Shown: positions 33,183 through 42,287 of the stretch, piece after piece
How the letters are laid out: each line of letters opens with the position of its first letter
Position numbering within the stretch: position 1 is the stretch's first letter
Source of the DNA: Arcobacter siniprincipis
GTDB lineage: Bacteria > Campylobacterota > Campylobacteria > Campylobacterales > Arcobacteraceae
DNA length: 64,000 nucleotides
Direction: 5' to 3'
NCBI RefSeq assembly: GCF_048571125.1
Contig: NZ_CP182343.1
Span: 2,480,001 to 2,544,000 of the forward strand
Program-made: the position numbers and the translations under genes
Notes under the pieces: generated by a model
Told to the model about the DNA's origin: nothing
The model's input: only the letters and a program-made list of their open reading frames with translations
Databases searched by the model: none

Positions 33183-34388
33183 TTATAGTTCAACTATTTT
33201 CCAAGGAAGACCTTGTTCCATTAATTCATCCATAAATGGTTTAGCATCAAATTCTTCGATGTTGAATACACCTTTGTTTTTCCAAATACCTTTATAAAGC
33301 AGTTTTGAACCAATCATTGCAGGAACTCCTGTAGTATAACTTACAGCTTGTGCACCTGTTTCTTTGTAACACTCTTGGTGATCACAAATATTGTAAATAT
33401 AAACTTTTTTAGCTTTACCATCTTTTACACCTTCTATGATACACCCAATGTTTGTTTTTCCAACAGTTCTTGGCCCTAAACTTGAAGGATCTGGTAGTAA
33501 TGTAGTTAAAAATTCTATTGGAATAATTTCTACACCTTTATGCATAACAGGCTCAATTCCTAACATACCTACATTTTGTAAACAATTCATATGTTGTATA
33601 TAAGAATCCCCAAATGTCATAAAGAATCTAATTCTTTTTAGACCTTTAATATTTTTTGACAATGATTCCAACTCTTCATGATATAAAAGATAAGATGGCT
33701 TTACACCAACTTCAGGATAATCATGATCAACTCTTATTTCTAGTGGCTTTGTTTCTATCCATTCCCCAACACCTTCATCATTTTTTTGCCAATATCTACC
33801 ATTTGCAGATACTTCTCTAAGATTGATTTCTGGATTAAAGTTTGTAGCAAAAGGGTATCCATGATCACCTGCATTACAATCCATAATATCAATGTAGTGG
33901 ATTTCATCAAAAAGATTTTGTTGAGCATAAGCACAAAAAACACCAGTAACTCCTGGGTCAAAACCTGAACCTAATAATCCCATAATATCAGCATCTTTAA
34001 ACTGATCATTTCTTGCCCATTGTTCTTTATATTCAAATTTTGCAACATCTGGATGTTCATAATTTGCAGTATCCACATAATCAACACCACATTTTGTACA
34101 AGCATCCATGATTGTTAAATCTTGGTATGGTAATGCCACATTTAAAACTAATTTTGGATTAACTTTTTCAATAAGTATTACTAAATCATCAACACTATCA
34201 GCATCTACAGAAGCTACAGAGATCTCTACATTTTGATTTTTTAAAATGTCATCTCTAATTGATTCACATTTTGAAATAGTTCTTGAAGCTAATGTAATTT
34301 TTTCAAATGTATCTATATTCATCGCACACTTAACAGTTGCAACCCGACTAACTCCACCAGCACCAATAATTAATATACCTTTTTTCAT
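33183..34388 (-). CDS. Carboxynorspermidine synthase (saccharopine dehydrogenase family)
   Basis: A 401-residue NADPH enzyme that joins aspartate semialdehyde to a diamine in the alternative spermidine pathway. The N-terminal Rossmann motif is ILIIGAGGVSRVATVKC (residues 4-20), and DYVDTANYEHPD and LGSGFDPGVTGVF are family signatures. The start ATG 34386-34388 was chosen because AGAGG precedes it. An ATG 69 bases upstream would add a non-conserved hydrophobic leader. Pairing with nspC strongly supports the carboxynorspermidine, not lysine, role. Confidence 0.9.
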   Translation of the reverse strand: MKKGILIIGAGGVSRVATVKCAMNIDTFEKITLASRTISKCESIRDDILKNQNVEISVASVDADSVDDLVILIEKVNPKLVLNVALPYQDLTIMDACTKCGVDYVDTANYEHPDVAKFEYKEQWARNDQFKDADIMGLLGSGFDPGVTGVFCAYAQQNLFDEIHYIDIMDCNAGDHGYPFATNFNPEINLREVSANGRYWQKNDEGVGEWIETKPLEIRVDHDYPEVGVKPSYLLYHEELESLSKNIKGLKRIRFFMTFGDSYIQHMNCLQNVGMLGIEPVMHKGVEIIPIEFLTTLLPDPSSLGPRTVGKTNIGCIIEGVKDGKAKKVYIYNICDHQECYKETGAQAVSYTTGVPAMIGSKLLYKGIWKNKGVFNIEEFDAKPFMDELMEQGLPWKIVEL

Positions 34389-34533
34389 AAAAACCTCTAC
34401 TTTTAAAATTGTTAATATTATATTAAAATAATAGTTAAAGAACAACAAGGTTACCAAAATTTGGTTAAAATTTAATTACACAAATATAAATTTTATTTAA
34501 AGGAATTTAAGATATACTTCTTCTCTTTGATAT

Positions 34534-34928
34534 GGGGATGACTTGGTATCGATTAGAGCAGTGAGGATTGGTTGCATGTCGGCCTGAACATGCCGTTATA
34601 CGGTTCATTTTTTTTAGACGCAAATAATACAAATTACGCTCCAGCTTACGCTAAAGTAGCATAAGTTAAACACAGACTCGCCTAACGGCTTGAGACTTTG
34701 GAGGTTTCCACTACAGATTCTATCTATGTAGTATTACGGAGATTCACCCTAGATAGATTATCATTTTAGAGTTGATTTGACTATTTTGAGACATTTAAAA
34801 TCTTAGCTTCACAATATGCCTTGCAGGTTGAGTTGTTGTAAAGTGAAATTCTTCAACCTTTTACTAAACATGTAGACGCTGGTAGTAGCTGTTTTAAGAC
34901 TCCGGTTCAATTCCGGACATCTCCACCA
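34534..34928 (+). ncRNA. ssrA: Transfer-messenger RNA
   Basis: The 5' end GGGGATG pairs with the 3' CATCTCC before ACCA, forming the acceptor stem. The T-arm CCGG-TTCAATT-CCGG is clear near 34902-34916. The tag frame begins with resume codon GCA at 34620 and ends TAA at 34662-34664, coding ANNTNYAPAYAKVA. The length is about 395 nt, and CCA is encoded. It rescues stalled ribosomes and tags products for Clp proteases. Confidence 0.96.
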
Positions 34929-35093
34929 TTACAAAAGTCCCAATTAATAAAAGTCCATTAAATCTTCTAAAAATAAAACTTTTTATAAAATTATTAACAG
35001 ATAGTTAGATAAAATATATCAACTATTGATTAGTAGGGATTATGCTATCTGCATTTATTGCATCAATGTCAGTTTTTGTTTCTATTGAAAATT

Positions 35094-36221
35094 TTAAATT
35101 GTAATAAAATAACTCACATTTCGACCTTTTGTTCCTAAAGTTTGTTTAATACAGCCTTTTACAATTAAATCTTTAATATCACGAGATGCAGTTGCAGATG
35201 TAGTTTTTGCGATTGCTTCATATTTTCTTTTATTTAAGCCACCTTCAAAGTTTTCTGCACCTTTATCTAATATTTTATTTAGTACCTTGATTTGTCTGGC
35301 ATTTAAATTACTATCTCTGTGCTTATCCCAAAAATTTGTTTTATCTATAATATGCAGTAAACTTTTTTTAGCATCACACAAAGACTCATATAATGCTTCC
35401 AAAAACCATACTATCCACAGAGTTATATCCAATCCCTTGTTATCTTTTATATAATGTCCTGTTGTTAAATCCAATGTTTTATAATACTCTTTTCTATGCT
35501 TAAATATTGTTGTAGAAATAGAATAAAGTTTTGAAAACTCTGATTGTTCAATTTTAGATAAAACTAAGTCTGTTATGGCTCTTGCAATTCTTCCATTACC
35601 ATCATCCATAGGATGAATAATTAAAAACCATAAGTGTGCAATAGCTGCTTTGATTAATGAAGTTTTTTCAGAATTAAACCACTCTAGATATTGACTAATT
35701 TCTTTATCTAATTGTTTTCTTGGTGGTGCTATATAATGAGTTTGCTCTTGTCCTATAGCTCCTGAAACTACTTTCATCTCATCTATATCCCTAAATTTTG
35801 CCACATTTATTTTACTAATACCACTGTAGCCTGTAGGAAAAATAGAATTGTGCCATCCAAATATTTTTTCTAATTCAAGTGATTGATTATAATTTGTATT
35901 TGCATCAATTAAGATTTCAACTATACCATCAGTATAAATATCACTTTTATATGTTTCTAAATTTTCTATACCAAGCTTACGACCAATAGATGCTCTTACA
36001 CTATCTCTTTTTAATTTTTCACCCTCTATTGCAGAAGTATTTATTACTTCATTTGATAAGGCTTCAAATTGTCGCTCTTTTAAGTTTTCATTATTAAGTA
36101 AACTTGTAAAAGCAATAAGTTCACCTTGTTTTGCTGATACCTTTTCAATAATTGGCAATAGCTTCTTTTCGTCATATATAAAGTTTGGATAATTATCTTT
36201 TTGCCAAATCCATCTTTTCAT
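35094..36221 (-). CDS. Fic family protein with N-terminal DUF4172-like and C-terminal winged helix
   Basis: A 375-residue protein that would transfer AMP or another nucleotide part to target proteins. The Fic motif is HPMDDGNGRIAR (His203 to Arg214, complete). An inhibitory helix motif TSAIEG (62-67) precedes it, so the enzyme is probably autoinhibited (class II). The N-terminal WIWQKDNYPNFIYD segment is typical of DUF4172 Fic proteins. The C-terminal 60 residues form a winged helix (YEAIAKTTSATASRDIKDLIVKGCI). It lies between tmRNA and a divergent zeta toxin gene, in what looks like an accessory insertion. Confidence 0.9.
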   Translation of the reverse strand: MKRWIWQKDNYPNFIYDEKKLLPIIEKVSAKQGELIAFTSLLNNENLKERQFEALSNEVINTSAIEGEKLKRDSVRASIGRKLGIENLETYKSDIYTDGIVEILIDANTNYNQSLELEKIFGWHNSIFPTGYSGISKINVAKFRDIDEMKVVSGAIGQEQTHYIAPPRKQLDKEISQYLEWFNSEKTSLIKAAIAHLWFLIIHPMDDGNGRIARAITDLVLSKIEQSEFSKLYSISTTIFKHRKEYYKTLDLTTGHYIKDNKGLDITLWIVWFLEALYESLCDAKKSLLHIIDKTNFWDKHRDSNLNARQIKVLNKILDKGAENFEGGLNKRKYEAIAKTTSATASRDIKDLIVKGCIKQTLGTKGRNVSYFITI

Positions 36222-36262
36222 GTTTTACCTTGATACAATTAATTTTCATAATCATATCATAA

Positions 36263-37060
36263 ATGATACGATTAATTCAACTTATTCATATCAATTATAA
36301 GATTTTTATATTATTCATCAAAAAAACTGGTATTGCAAGAAGTACACTATGTCTATGGGTAAATGAGAAGAAATTTCCAAAACCTATAAAACTAAGTCCT
36401 AGAATTACAGTATGGGAAGAAGATAAAATCGAAAATTGGATGAAAGAAAGATTTTTTAAAACATATTTAAAAGATTGTGTGCCTTTAGATGAAAGAATAG
36501 CTATATTTACTGCTGGTTCAAGTGGTTCTGGAAAAACTGAATTTGCAGAATTTATAATAGAACAAGAAAAAAATTTACTTCATTTAGATATTGATTCAAT
36601 AAGAGAATATTTCACTCCACTTGGATACGATGGTTCAAACAGTAAATTATTTCAAAAGCCTTCTAGTTGGGGAGTTCATTTTTTATTTGATGAAGCTATA
36701 AAGAAAAAAGGGCTATCAGTAATTATGGATTCAAACTTTTCTAGTTTAGAATTAGCAAGAAGAAATATTAAAAGTTTAATGAAAAGAGGATATAATATAG
36801 AGGTATATTACATCTATGATCATTTAAAAAAATGTTTTTTATATACAAAGAAAAGAGAAGCAATTACAAAAAGAGTTGTTCCCGAAGATGTTTTTTTTAA
36901 TAGTGTAGTTAAATCAAGAGAAACTGTTATAACTATAAAAAAAGAATATGGGGATGATATAATATTAAATCTGATTGATAAAACTACTAATTCAGAGTAT
37001 TCAGATATTTCAGTAATTGAATTTGAAAGAATAATACCTGTGTTTAAAGGAGAATTTTAA
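36263..37060 (+). CDS. AlpA-like helix-turn-helix fused to zeta-toxin-like kinase
   Basis: A 265-residue protein. Residues 20-62 (KKTGIARSTLCLWVNEKKFPKPIKLSPRITVWEEDKIENWMKER) match the AlpA/MerR-type phage regulator pattern. The zeta-like kinase follows: P-loop AGSSGSGKTEFAEF (84-97), DIDSIREYF, MDSNF and an Arg-rich lid (KKREAITKRVVPEDVF). Zeta toxins phosphorylate UDP-sugar precursors or other small molecules. The first 19 residues look unnatural for AlpA, so the true start is uncertain. The gene shares a 41-base divergent promoter region with fic. Confidence 0.8.
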   Translation: MIRLIQLIHINYKIFILFIKKTGIARSTLCLWVNEKKFPKPIKLSPRITVWEEDKIENWMKERFFKTYLKDCVPLDERIAIFTAGSSGSGKTEFAEFIIEQEKNLLHLDIDSIREYFTPLGYDGSNSKLFQKPSSWGVHFLFDEAIKKKGLSVIMDSNFSSLELARRNIKSLMKRGYNIEVYYIYDHLKKCFLYTKKREAITKRVVPEDVFFNSVVKSRETVITIKKEYGDDIILNLIDKTTNSEYSDISVIEFERIIPVFKGEF

Positions 37061-37236
37061 TGATTACTAAAAATAATAAAAAGATAGAAAATAAAAATAA
37101 AAGTAAATATTTAAAAAATGCAATAAAGTCAATTAATTCAAAACAAGAGCTAACTATACAAAAAGCTAACCAAATTATTGGTGATGTAGAAAATTTTGAG
37201 AAAGAAATAACTAAAAAATTTTATTCTTACTCTTAA
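37060..37236 (+). CDS. Small partner protein of the zeta-like kinase, 58 aa
   Basis: The ATG overlaps the zeta stop (TAATG) with AAAGGAG upstream, so it is translationally coupled. The product is Lys/Asn-rich and helical (MITKNNKKIENKNKSKYLKN, QKANQIIGDVENFEKEITKKF). Its small size, charge and coupling are those expected of an antitoxin, but it has no recognised similarity to epsilon-type antitoxins and follows rather than precedes the toxin. Confidence 0.55.
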   Translation: MITKNNKKIENKNKSKYLKNAIKSINSKQELTIQKANQIIGDVENFEKEITKKFYSYS

Positions 37237-37237
37237 T

Positions 37238-37457
37238 TTTTAGGGTACTTTTTAGATGTTTTTATCTTTAATTAGTATAAAAAATTCCATAAATTGGGAC
37301 GCTTTAATCTCGAAATATGAAACCATACTGTAGTGACTTGTGATAAAGCCCGAAATTGCAATTCATCAAATTTTAGGGTACTTTTTAGGGGTATTTTAAA
37401 AATAAAATTCTTCAAAGCCCGATATAGATTCAACTTCGAGTGACCACATCCCACCAA
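37238..37457. repeat. Repeat-bearing intergenic stretch after the zeta cluster
   Basis: An 18-base direct repeat, TTTTAGGGTACTTTTTAG, lies at 37238-37255 and 37371-37388. The word AAAGCCCGA also occurs twice (about 37346 and 37414). The right end reads CACATCCCACCA, like a tRNA or tmRNA 3' end, but no cloverleaf can be built. An antisense frame of 61 codons (37272-37457) exists but looks non-coding. The stretch is probably the scar of an integrated element. Confidence 0.45.
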
Positions 37458-37468
37458 AAATATAAAAA

Positions 37469-39382
37469 TTAATCCTTTGAAGTTCTATTTTTACCTTCGT
37501 GTTTTGACACATACATTAACTTATCTATTCTTTCATATATAGAAGCTGGGGTATCATTTTCTCTTACTTGTGTAATTCCTATACTTATAGTAACTTTTTT
37601 ATTTTCAACTAGATTCATATTAGATACATCGACTCTAATTTTTTCAATAACAACAAGAGCTTCTTCAAGTAATGTTTTAGGGAAAAGTATTACAAATTCT
37701 TCTCCTCCTACTCTAAAAATAAAATCTGTTTTTCTTATATGCTGTTTTATATATTTTGTCATATCAATTAGTACTCTATCACCAATATCATGTCCAAATG
37801 TATCATTTATATATTTAAAATCATCTATATCATACATAGCAATACAAAATTCATTTTTATATCTATAGTATAAATCAAACTTCTCTTCTATTCTTTCATT
37901 AAATGCTTTTCTGTTAAAAATATTTGTAAGTTCATCATGATAAGCTTCTTTTTTTAACTTTTCATGTGCTTCATGGAGTTCTGTAATATCTCTGCATATT
38001 GCTAATATCCCCTCTTTTTTTGTTTTCTTATATTTAAAAGGTATTACTTTTGATTGAAGAATTATTTTTTTATTTTCATATATTACACACTCATGATTTA
38101 TCTGTATTGAATTTAAATTAATAGCTTCCATGTCCCTTTTTCTAAATAATTTGGCATATTCTTTAGAAAAAAGTTCAAAATCATTTTTCCCTATTATTTC
38201 AGGTTTCTTTTTGCCAACAAACTTTTCAAAGCTTTTGTTACAGCCTAAGTATCTAAACTTATTATCTTTGTATAATATAAAATCGTCTGTAGCATCTATT
38301 ACTGTTTGCAATTGTTCTTTTAACTGTTTATTTTTCTTTAATATAAAAAGTACAATTAGAAATACTATTATAATAAAAAATAAGATTATAAAAAATAGTT
38401 TTTGTTTTGCAGGAGAGATTTCTAGATTCATTGTTTTATGTGGATTTTCATCATATATAAAAGAATCAATATCTATATCATTTTTTACTAAACCAAATAA
38501 TTTAAATACATTAAAAATACTTTGTAATTTTTTATTACTTATATCACCTATATCTGTATTGTTTGCATATGCTAATTTTTCTAAAATCTCACCTTCTTTT
38601 ATAAGATGAATATATGATTTATTTTGAGAATTATATTTTTTATATATTATTTCTGCAGTTTCTGCTTTGTGTTCAAAGGCATATTTCCAGCCTTTTATAC
38701 TTGCTTCATAAAAATCCTTTGTTATTTTCGGATTATTTATTATAAATGAATTAGAAGTAAAAAGAATGTCACTATAAAAATCAAATCCATAATCTTTTGG
38801 TTTAAAAATTTTATATTTAATCTCTTTTTCATCTAAGTTGATTGGTTCATTTGATAAGTATGATGCCATAGCATCTGTATTTCTTGAGATTAAATCATCT
38901 AATTTGAAGGAATGCCTTTGGATTGTAAAATCATTTTTATTTAATCCATTAGCACTTAACATTGCTAGAAGTGATGCTGAAAAAGCTGCATCTGGGGTAA
39001 TCATGATTTTTTTATTTTTTAAATCACGAACACTAACTATATTCGAATCTTTTCTTACCAAAAGCATCAAAGGTGATTCTTGAAATATTGCACCTAAAGC
39101 AACAACATCTTCACCTTTTGCTTTTTCTATTAGTAAGGAAGACCGTCCTATCGCAAAATCTACTTTTTTAGTCTTAATTAAGTTTATCAAATCTGTATTA
39201 AAAGTGTATTCTTTAATATCAACATCAAGACCTACATCTTTATAAAAACCCTTTTCTTTTGCAATATAATAACCTGCAAATTGAAACTGATTTAGCCAAT
39301 TCAATTGAAGAATTATTTTTTTAGACTCATTAGCAAACAATAAAATTGGAAAAATAATAAATAAAAATAATGCCTTTTTCAT
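37469..39382 (-). CDS. Diguanylate cyclase with NMT1/THI5-like periplasmic sensor and PAS
   Basis: A 637-residue membrane enzyme making cyclic di-GMP. A signal segment (MKKALFLFIIFPILLFA) leads to a periplasmic NMT1/ABC-substrate-binding-like domain (about 20-320; LQLNWLNQFQFAGYYIAKEKGFYKDVGLDV). One membrane helix follows (about 327-346), then PAS (about 355-470) and GGDEF with active loop RVGGEEF. The allosteric RxxD is not obvious near the loop. The sensor fold suggests ligand input such as a pyrimidine or sulfonate-like compound. This type is frequent in Arcobacter. Confidence 0.92.
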   Translation of the reverse strand: MKKALFLFIIFPILLFANESKKIILQLNWLNQFQFAGYYIAKEKGFYKDVGLDVDIKEYTFNTDLINLIKTKKVDFAIGRSSLLIEKAKGEDVVALGAIFQESPLMLLVRKDSNIVSVRDLKNKKIMITPDAAFSASLLAMLSANGLNKNDFTIQRHSFKLDDLISRNTDAMASYLSNEPINLDEKEIKYKIFKPKDYGFDFYSDILFTSNSFIINNPKITKDFYEASIKGWKYAFEHKAETAEIIYKKYNSQNKSYIHLIKEGEILEKLAYANNTDIGDISNKKLQSIFNVFKLFGLVKNDIDIDSFIYDENPHKTMNLEISPAKQKLFFIILFFIIIVFLIVLFILKKNKQLKEQLQTVIDATDDFILYKDNKFRYLGCNKSFEKFVGKKKPEIIGKNDFELFSKEYAKLFRKRDMEAINLNSIQINHECVIYENKKIILQSKVIPFKYKKTKKEGILAICRDITELHEAHEKLKKEAYHDELTNIFNRKAFNERIEEKFDLYYRYKNEFCIAMYDIDDFKYINDTFGHDIGDRVLIDMTKYIKQHIRKTDFIFRVGGEEFVILFPKTLLEEALVVIEKIRVDVSNMNLVENKKVTISIGITQVRENDTPASIYERIDKLMYVSKHEGKNRTSKD

Positions 39383-39453
39383 TAATAGACCTTTTAATAA
39401 TTATCTTATAGTAACCTTTTTATTATTATTTTTTATTTACATAAAAAAAGTAA

Positions 39454-40896
39454 TTAATCTTTTTGAGTTCTTGGCCTTCTTTGTCTATTTGATCTACTGT
39501 CTGTTCTTGATTGACTAGGTTTTGAAGAAGCAAATTTTGAGTTGCTAGAAGACTCTTTAAATTTTTTACCTTCGTTACTTAGCTTTCCTTTTGGAGAAGA
39601 TGATTTTTCACTTCTTTTTGGCTCATCACTATTTCTGAAAGGTTTTTTATCTCTTCTTCTATTATTTTCACTTGAAAACTCTTTTTTAGGTGTACTTCGT
39701 GAATTTGAGTTATTTCTGCCCTTATTTCTACCATTATTAATTGGTTCTGCTTTTATACTAGGATCTACTTCAAAACCTTCTATTAAAACTTTTTTTATAG
39801 AAGTTTTGATAAGTTTTTCGATTCCTCTTAAATAATCAAGTTCATCAACACATACTAAAGATACAGCCTGACCTTCATTTCCAGCTCTTCCTGTTCTTCC
39901 AATTCTATGAACATAATCTTCTGCAACATTTGGTAATTCAAAATTAACAACATGTGGAAGTTGATCAATATCTATTCCCCTCGCTGCAATATCAGTTGCC
40001 ACAAGTACTCTTACAGCTCCTGCTTTAAAATCAGCCAATGCTTTTGTTCTAGCACCTTGGGATTTATTTCCATGAATTGCAGTAGCACTTATTCCATCAA
40101 TTTCTAATTGTTGGCTAAGTTTGTTTGCACCATGTTTTGTTCTTGTAAATACAAGTACTTGTTTCCAATTACCCTCTTTTATAAGTTTTGATAAAAGTGA
40201 TTTTTTTCTATCTTTGTCTACTAAATGAATAACTTGAGATACCATTTCAGATGAAGTATTTCTTCTAGCTACTTCTATTAATTTTGGTTTATTTAGTATT
40301 CCATCAGATAATTTTTTAATCTCATCGGAAAATGTTGCAGAAAATAGAAGATTTTGTCTATGAGAAGGTAAAAGAGCAAGTACTTTTCTTATATCTCTTA
40401 TAAATCCCATATCTAACATTCTATCTGCTTCATCAAGGATAAAATGTTCAACATGTGAGATATCTATTGTTTTTTGTTCAATATGGTCTAACAGTCTTCC
40501 AGGCGTTGCAATAACTATATCAACTCCTTTTCTAATAAGTGCTTTTTGTGGATTTATTCCAACTCCACCAAAAATAACTGCTGTTTTCAATGGAAGATAT
40601 TTCCCATAATCATCAACACTTTGAGCAACTTGAGCTGCTAATTCTCGTGTTGGTGTTAAAATTAATGCTCTGATTTCTGGCTTAGTTGTTTTTGACTCTT
40701 TGCTACTTAATAGTTGTAATAAAGGAAGTGTAAATCCAGCAGTTTTACCAGTACCCGTTTGAGCACCTGCTAAAACATCGTGTTTTTCTAAAATAATAGG
40801 AATGGCCTGTTCTTGAATAGGACTTGGTTTTGTATAACCTTTATCCTTAATTGCTTTTAATAATGGTTCAATTAAACCAAGTTCTTTAAATGTCAT
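39454..40896 (-). CDS. rhlE: DEAD-box RNA helicase, RhlE-like
   Basis: A 480-residue ATP-dependent RNA helicase. The Q motif is YTKPSPIQEQAIP; motif I AGAQTGTGKT; Ia PTRELAAQ; II DEADRMLDMGF; III SAT; V DIAARGIDID; VI HRIGRTGRAG. After about residue 375 comes a Ser/Arg/Lys-rich disordered tail that binds RNA. It probably assists ribosome assembly and mRNA turnover at low temperature. It stands alone in its transcript. Confidence 0.93.
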   Translation of the reverse strand: MTFKELGLIEPLLKAIKDKGYTKPSPIQEQAIPIILEKHDVLAGAQTGTGKTAGFTLPLLQLLSSKESKTTKPEIRALILTPTRELAAQVAQSVDDYGKYLPLKTAVIFGGVGINPQKALIRKGVDIVIATPGRLLDHIEQKTIDISHVEHFILDEADRMLDMGFIRDIRKVLALLPSHRQNLLFSATFSDEIKKLSDGILNKPKLIEVARRNTSSEMVSQVIHLVDKDRKKSLLSKLIKEGNWKQVLVFTRTKHGANKLSQQLEIDGISATAIHGNKSQGARTKALADFKAGAVRVLVATDIAARGIDIDQLPHVVNFELPNVAEDYVHRIGRTGRAGNEGQAVSLVCVDELDYLRGIEKLIKTSIKKVLIEGFEVDPSIKAEPINNGRNKGRNNSNSRSTPKKEFSSENNRRRDKKPFRNSDEPKRSEKSSSPKGKLSNEGKKFKESSSNSKFASSKPSQSRTDSRSNRQRRPRTQKD

Positions 40897-41220
40897 AAAT
40901 GCCTTTTGTAAATATATGTTGTTTTGCTGATTGGTTTTTCGTAAGGATTACTAGAAACGAAGAGTAATATATTTTTTTTTGATTATAGCATATATATTTG
41001 AATATTACTCAAATATGTATTAATCATTTATTCTTCTACCTTTGTTAGGAAGTAGATTTTTTCTTTTTTGGATTTTTTTTACTTATTATTTTAAATTTAT
41101 CAATCTCTTTTTTAATAGTTATAAATTTTCTATAATTTGTTTTTGTCTTTTCTATAAAAAACTTGATATAATCAAACCACTTATACAATAGTATAAATTA
41201 TTTTAATAAAAGGCAAATAT
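40897..41220. other. 324-base intergenic region, very AT-rich
   Basis: It separates rhlE from the plus-strand membrane genes. T-runs on the plus strand and a TTGATA at about 41163 may be promoter parts. A minus-strand frame of about 47 codons (near 41049-41192, starting TTG, ending KKNPKKKKSTS) has no ribosome site and is Lys-rich; it is not called as a gene. Confidence 0.4.
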
Positions 41221-41517
41221 ATGGGGAATATTGATCAAATTATAATATTAATACTTACACTAGTATCAGCAATACTTACGTGGAAGATGGTCTTTGATTT
41301 TTATAAAACAAAAATTCATAAAGTAATTACTCACCTTATTGCAGTTATTACTGCTTCATTTATGCTTTTATCTACCACTATTTTATTTATAAATCAAGAT
41401 TATCAAAGGGGAAGTAATGAACCACAAATGGTGTTAAGTTTTTCTTCAGTTGGTATTTTATTTATCATGTTATTAATTTTATACATATTTTTTAGATATA
41501 TCCCTTCGAGAAAATAA
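41221..41517 (+). CDS. Small membrane protein, three spans
   Basis: A 98-residue protein with three hydrophobic helices (about 5-22 IIILILTLVSAILTW, 38-55 LIAVITASFMLLSTTILF and 75-92 VGILFIMLLILYIFF). It has an AAAGG ribosome site. It directly precedes another small membrane gene (start 1 base after its stop), so the two form an operon. The function is unknown; no family is recognised. Confidence 0.65.
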   Translation: MGNIDQIIILILTLVSAILTWKMVFDFYKTKIHKVITHLIAVITASFMLLSTTILFINQDYQRGSNEPQMVLSFSSVGILFIMLLILYIFFRYIPSRK

Positions 41518-41736
41518 ATGTTTTTTTTAATACCAGAGGATAAAAGAGTTTTAATATTTTATATATTAGTAATAATATGTGGAGTTTTTCTGGACTACTT
41601 AGGGATTATTGCTACTGAAAAATTTATTGGTATAGTAATGATTGCAGGGATTTTATTTTTTGTTATAAGAACTCTTATTTTTGGTTATTGTACAAAGAAT
41701 TGTGATGAAGAAAAAAAAGAAGAGGAAAATAAATAA
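41518..41736 (+). CDS. Small membrane protein with Cys-containing tail
   Basis: A 72-residue protein with two hydrophobic helices (VLIFYILVIICGVFLDYLGII and FIGIVMIAGILFFVIRTLIF) and a C-terminal CTKNCDEEKKEEE. It is coupled to the gene upstream, and a Fur-box-like dyad begins 9 bases after it. The two genes may assemble as a small membrane complex; the function is unknown. Confidence 0.6.
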   Translation: MFFLIPEDKRVLIFYILVIICGVFLDYLGIIATEKFIGIVMIAGILFFVIRTLIFGYCTKNCDEEKKEEENK

Positions 41737-41744
41737 AATATTAA

Positions 41745-41818
41745 TTGATAACAAGTATCAATATTAACATTACTTTAAGTTTACTTCCAATACAATTTTA
41801 ATAATTATTATCAATAAG
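41745..41818. promoter_or_regulatory. Candidate Fur boxes upstream of the DUF2325 gene
   Basis: TTGATA-ACAAG-TATCAA (41745-41761) is a clean dyad, and AATAATTATTATCAATA near 41801-41817 matches the degenerate Fur-box pattern. A fur gene and feoAB are the next genes downstream, which supports iron control of the DUF2325 gene. Confidence 0.5.
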
Positions 41819-41860
41819 TACTATTTATTTGAAAATATAAATTAAAACTAAGGAAGTATT

Positions 41861-42202
41861 ATGAGTGTTTTAGTTATTGGCGGGGATAAAATATCTACTA
41901 TAATATCTACGTTAGAAGATTTAGGAGCAAGTTCTATTAGGCATTGGGATGCAAGAAAAAAATCATCTGCACCAAAGAAAAAAATTCCACAAGATACTGA
42001 TTGTATTATCATGCTTACATCATTTTTAAATCATAATGTTATGCACAAATATAAAAATATTGCAAAAAAACAAAATATACCATATATTTGTACAAAGCAC
42101 TCTTCTAATTGTGTTTATGATGAATATAAAAAAATGATTGATTCAAATAATTGTGGAGATTGCGATTTAAATTGCAATAAAAGAAAAAATGAAAATTATT
42201 AA
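41861..42202 (+). CDS. DUF2325 protein
   Basis: A 113-residue protein of the DUF2325 type: MSVLVIGGDKISTIISTLEDLGA opening, a DCIIMLTSFLNH strand-helix, and CTKHSSNCVYDEY toward the end. It then carries a Cys-rich tail CGDCDLNCNKRK that is not part of the usual domain and could bind iron or zinc. It has its own promoter region with Fur-like dyads. Family members are found near iron genes and their function is unknown. Confidence 0.75.
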   Translation: MSVLVIGGDKISTIISTLEDLGASSIRHWDARKKSSAPKKKIPQDTDCIIMLTSFLNHNVMHKYKNIAKKQNIPYICTKHSSNCVYDEYKKMIDSNNCGDCDLNCNKRKNENY

Positions 42203-42287
42203 AAAATTTCAAAAAATAAAAGAAGCTATTAAGCATAACTTGTATTTACAATCAGTGGAATAATATTTAAGGATTTACCCTTAAATA

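Noticed and set aside
33183..34388. Lysine-pathway saccharopine dehydrogenase
   Set aside because: Close pairing with nspC points to carboxynorspermidine synthesis; bacteria of this group use the diaminopimelate route for lysine.
35042..35104. 20-codon plus-strand frame between tmRNA and fic
   Set aside because: Short, weak ribosome site and overlaps the fic stop; could be a remnant but cannot be supported.
37272..37457. 61-codon minus-strand frame in the repeat stretch
   Set aside because: It spans the 18-bp repeat and the tRNA-like end, and no ribosome site or domain is visible.
41049..41193. Minus-strand Lys-rich frame of about 47 codons starting TTG
   Set aside because: No Shine-Dalgarno, non-standard start and low-complexity AT-rich sequence; transcription evidence would be needed.
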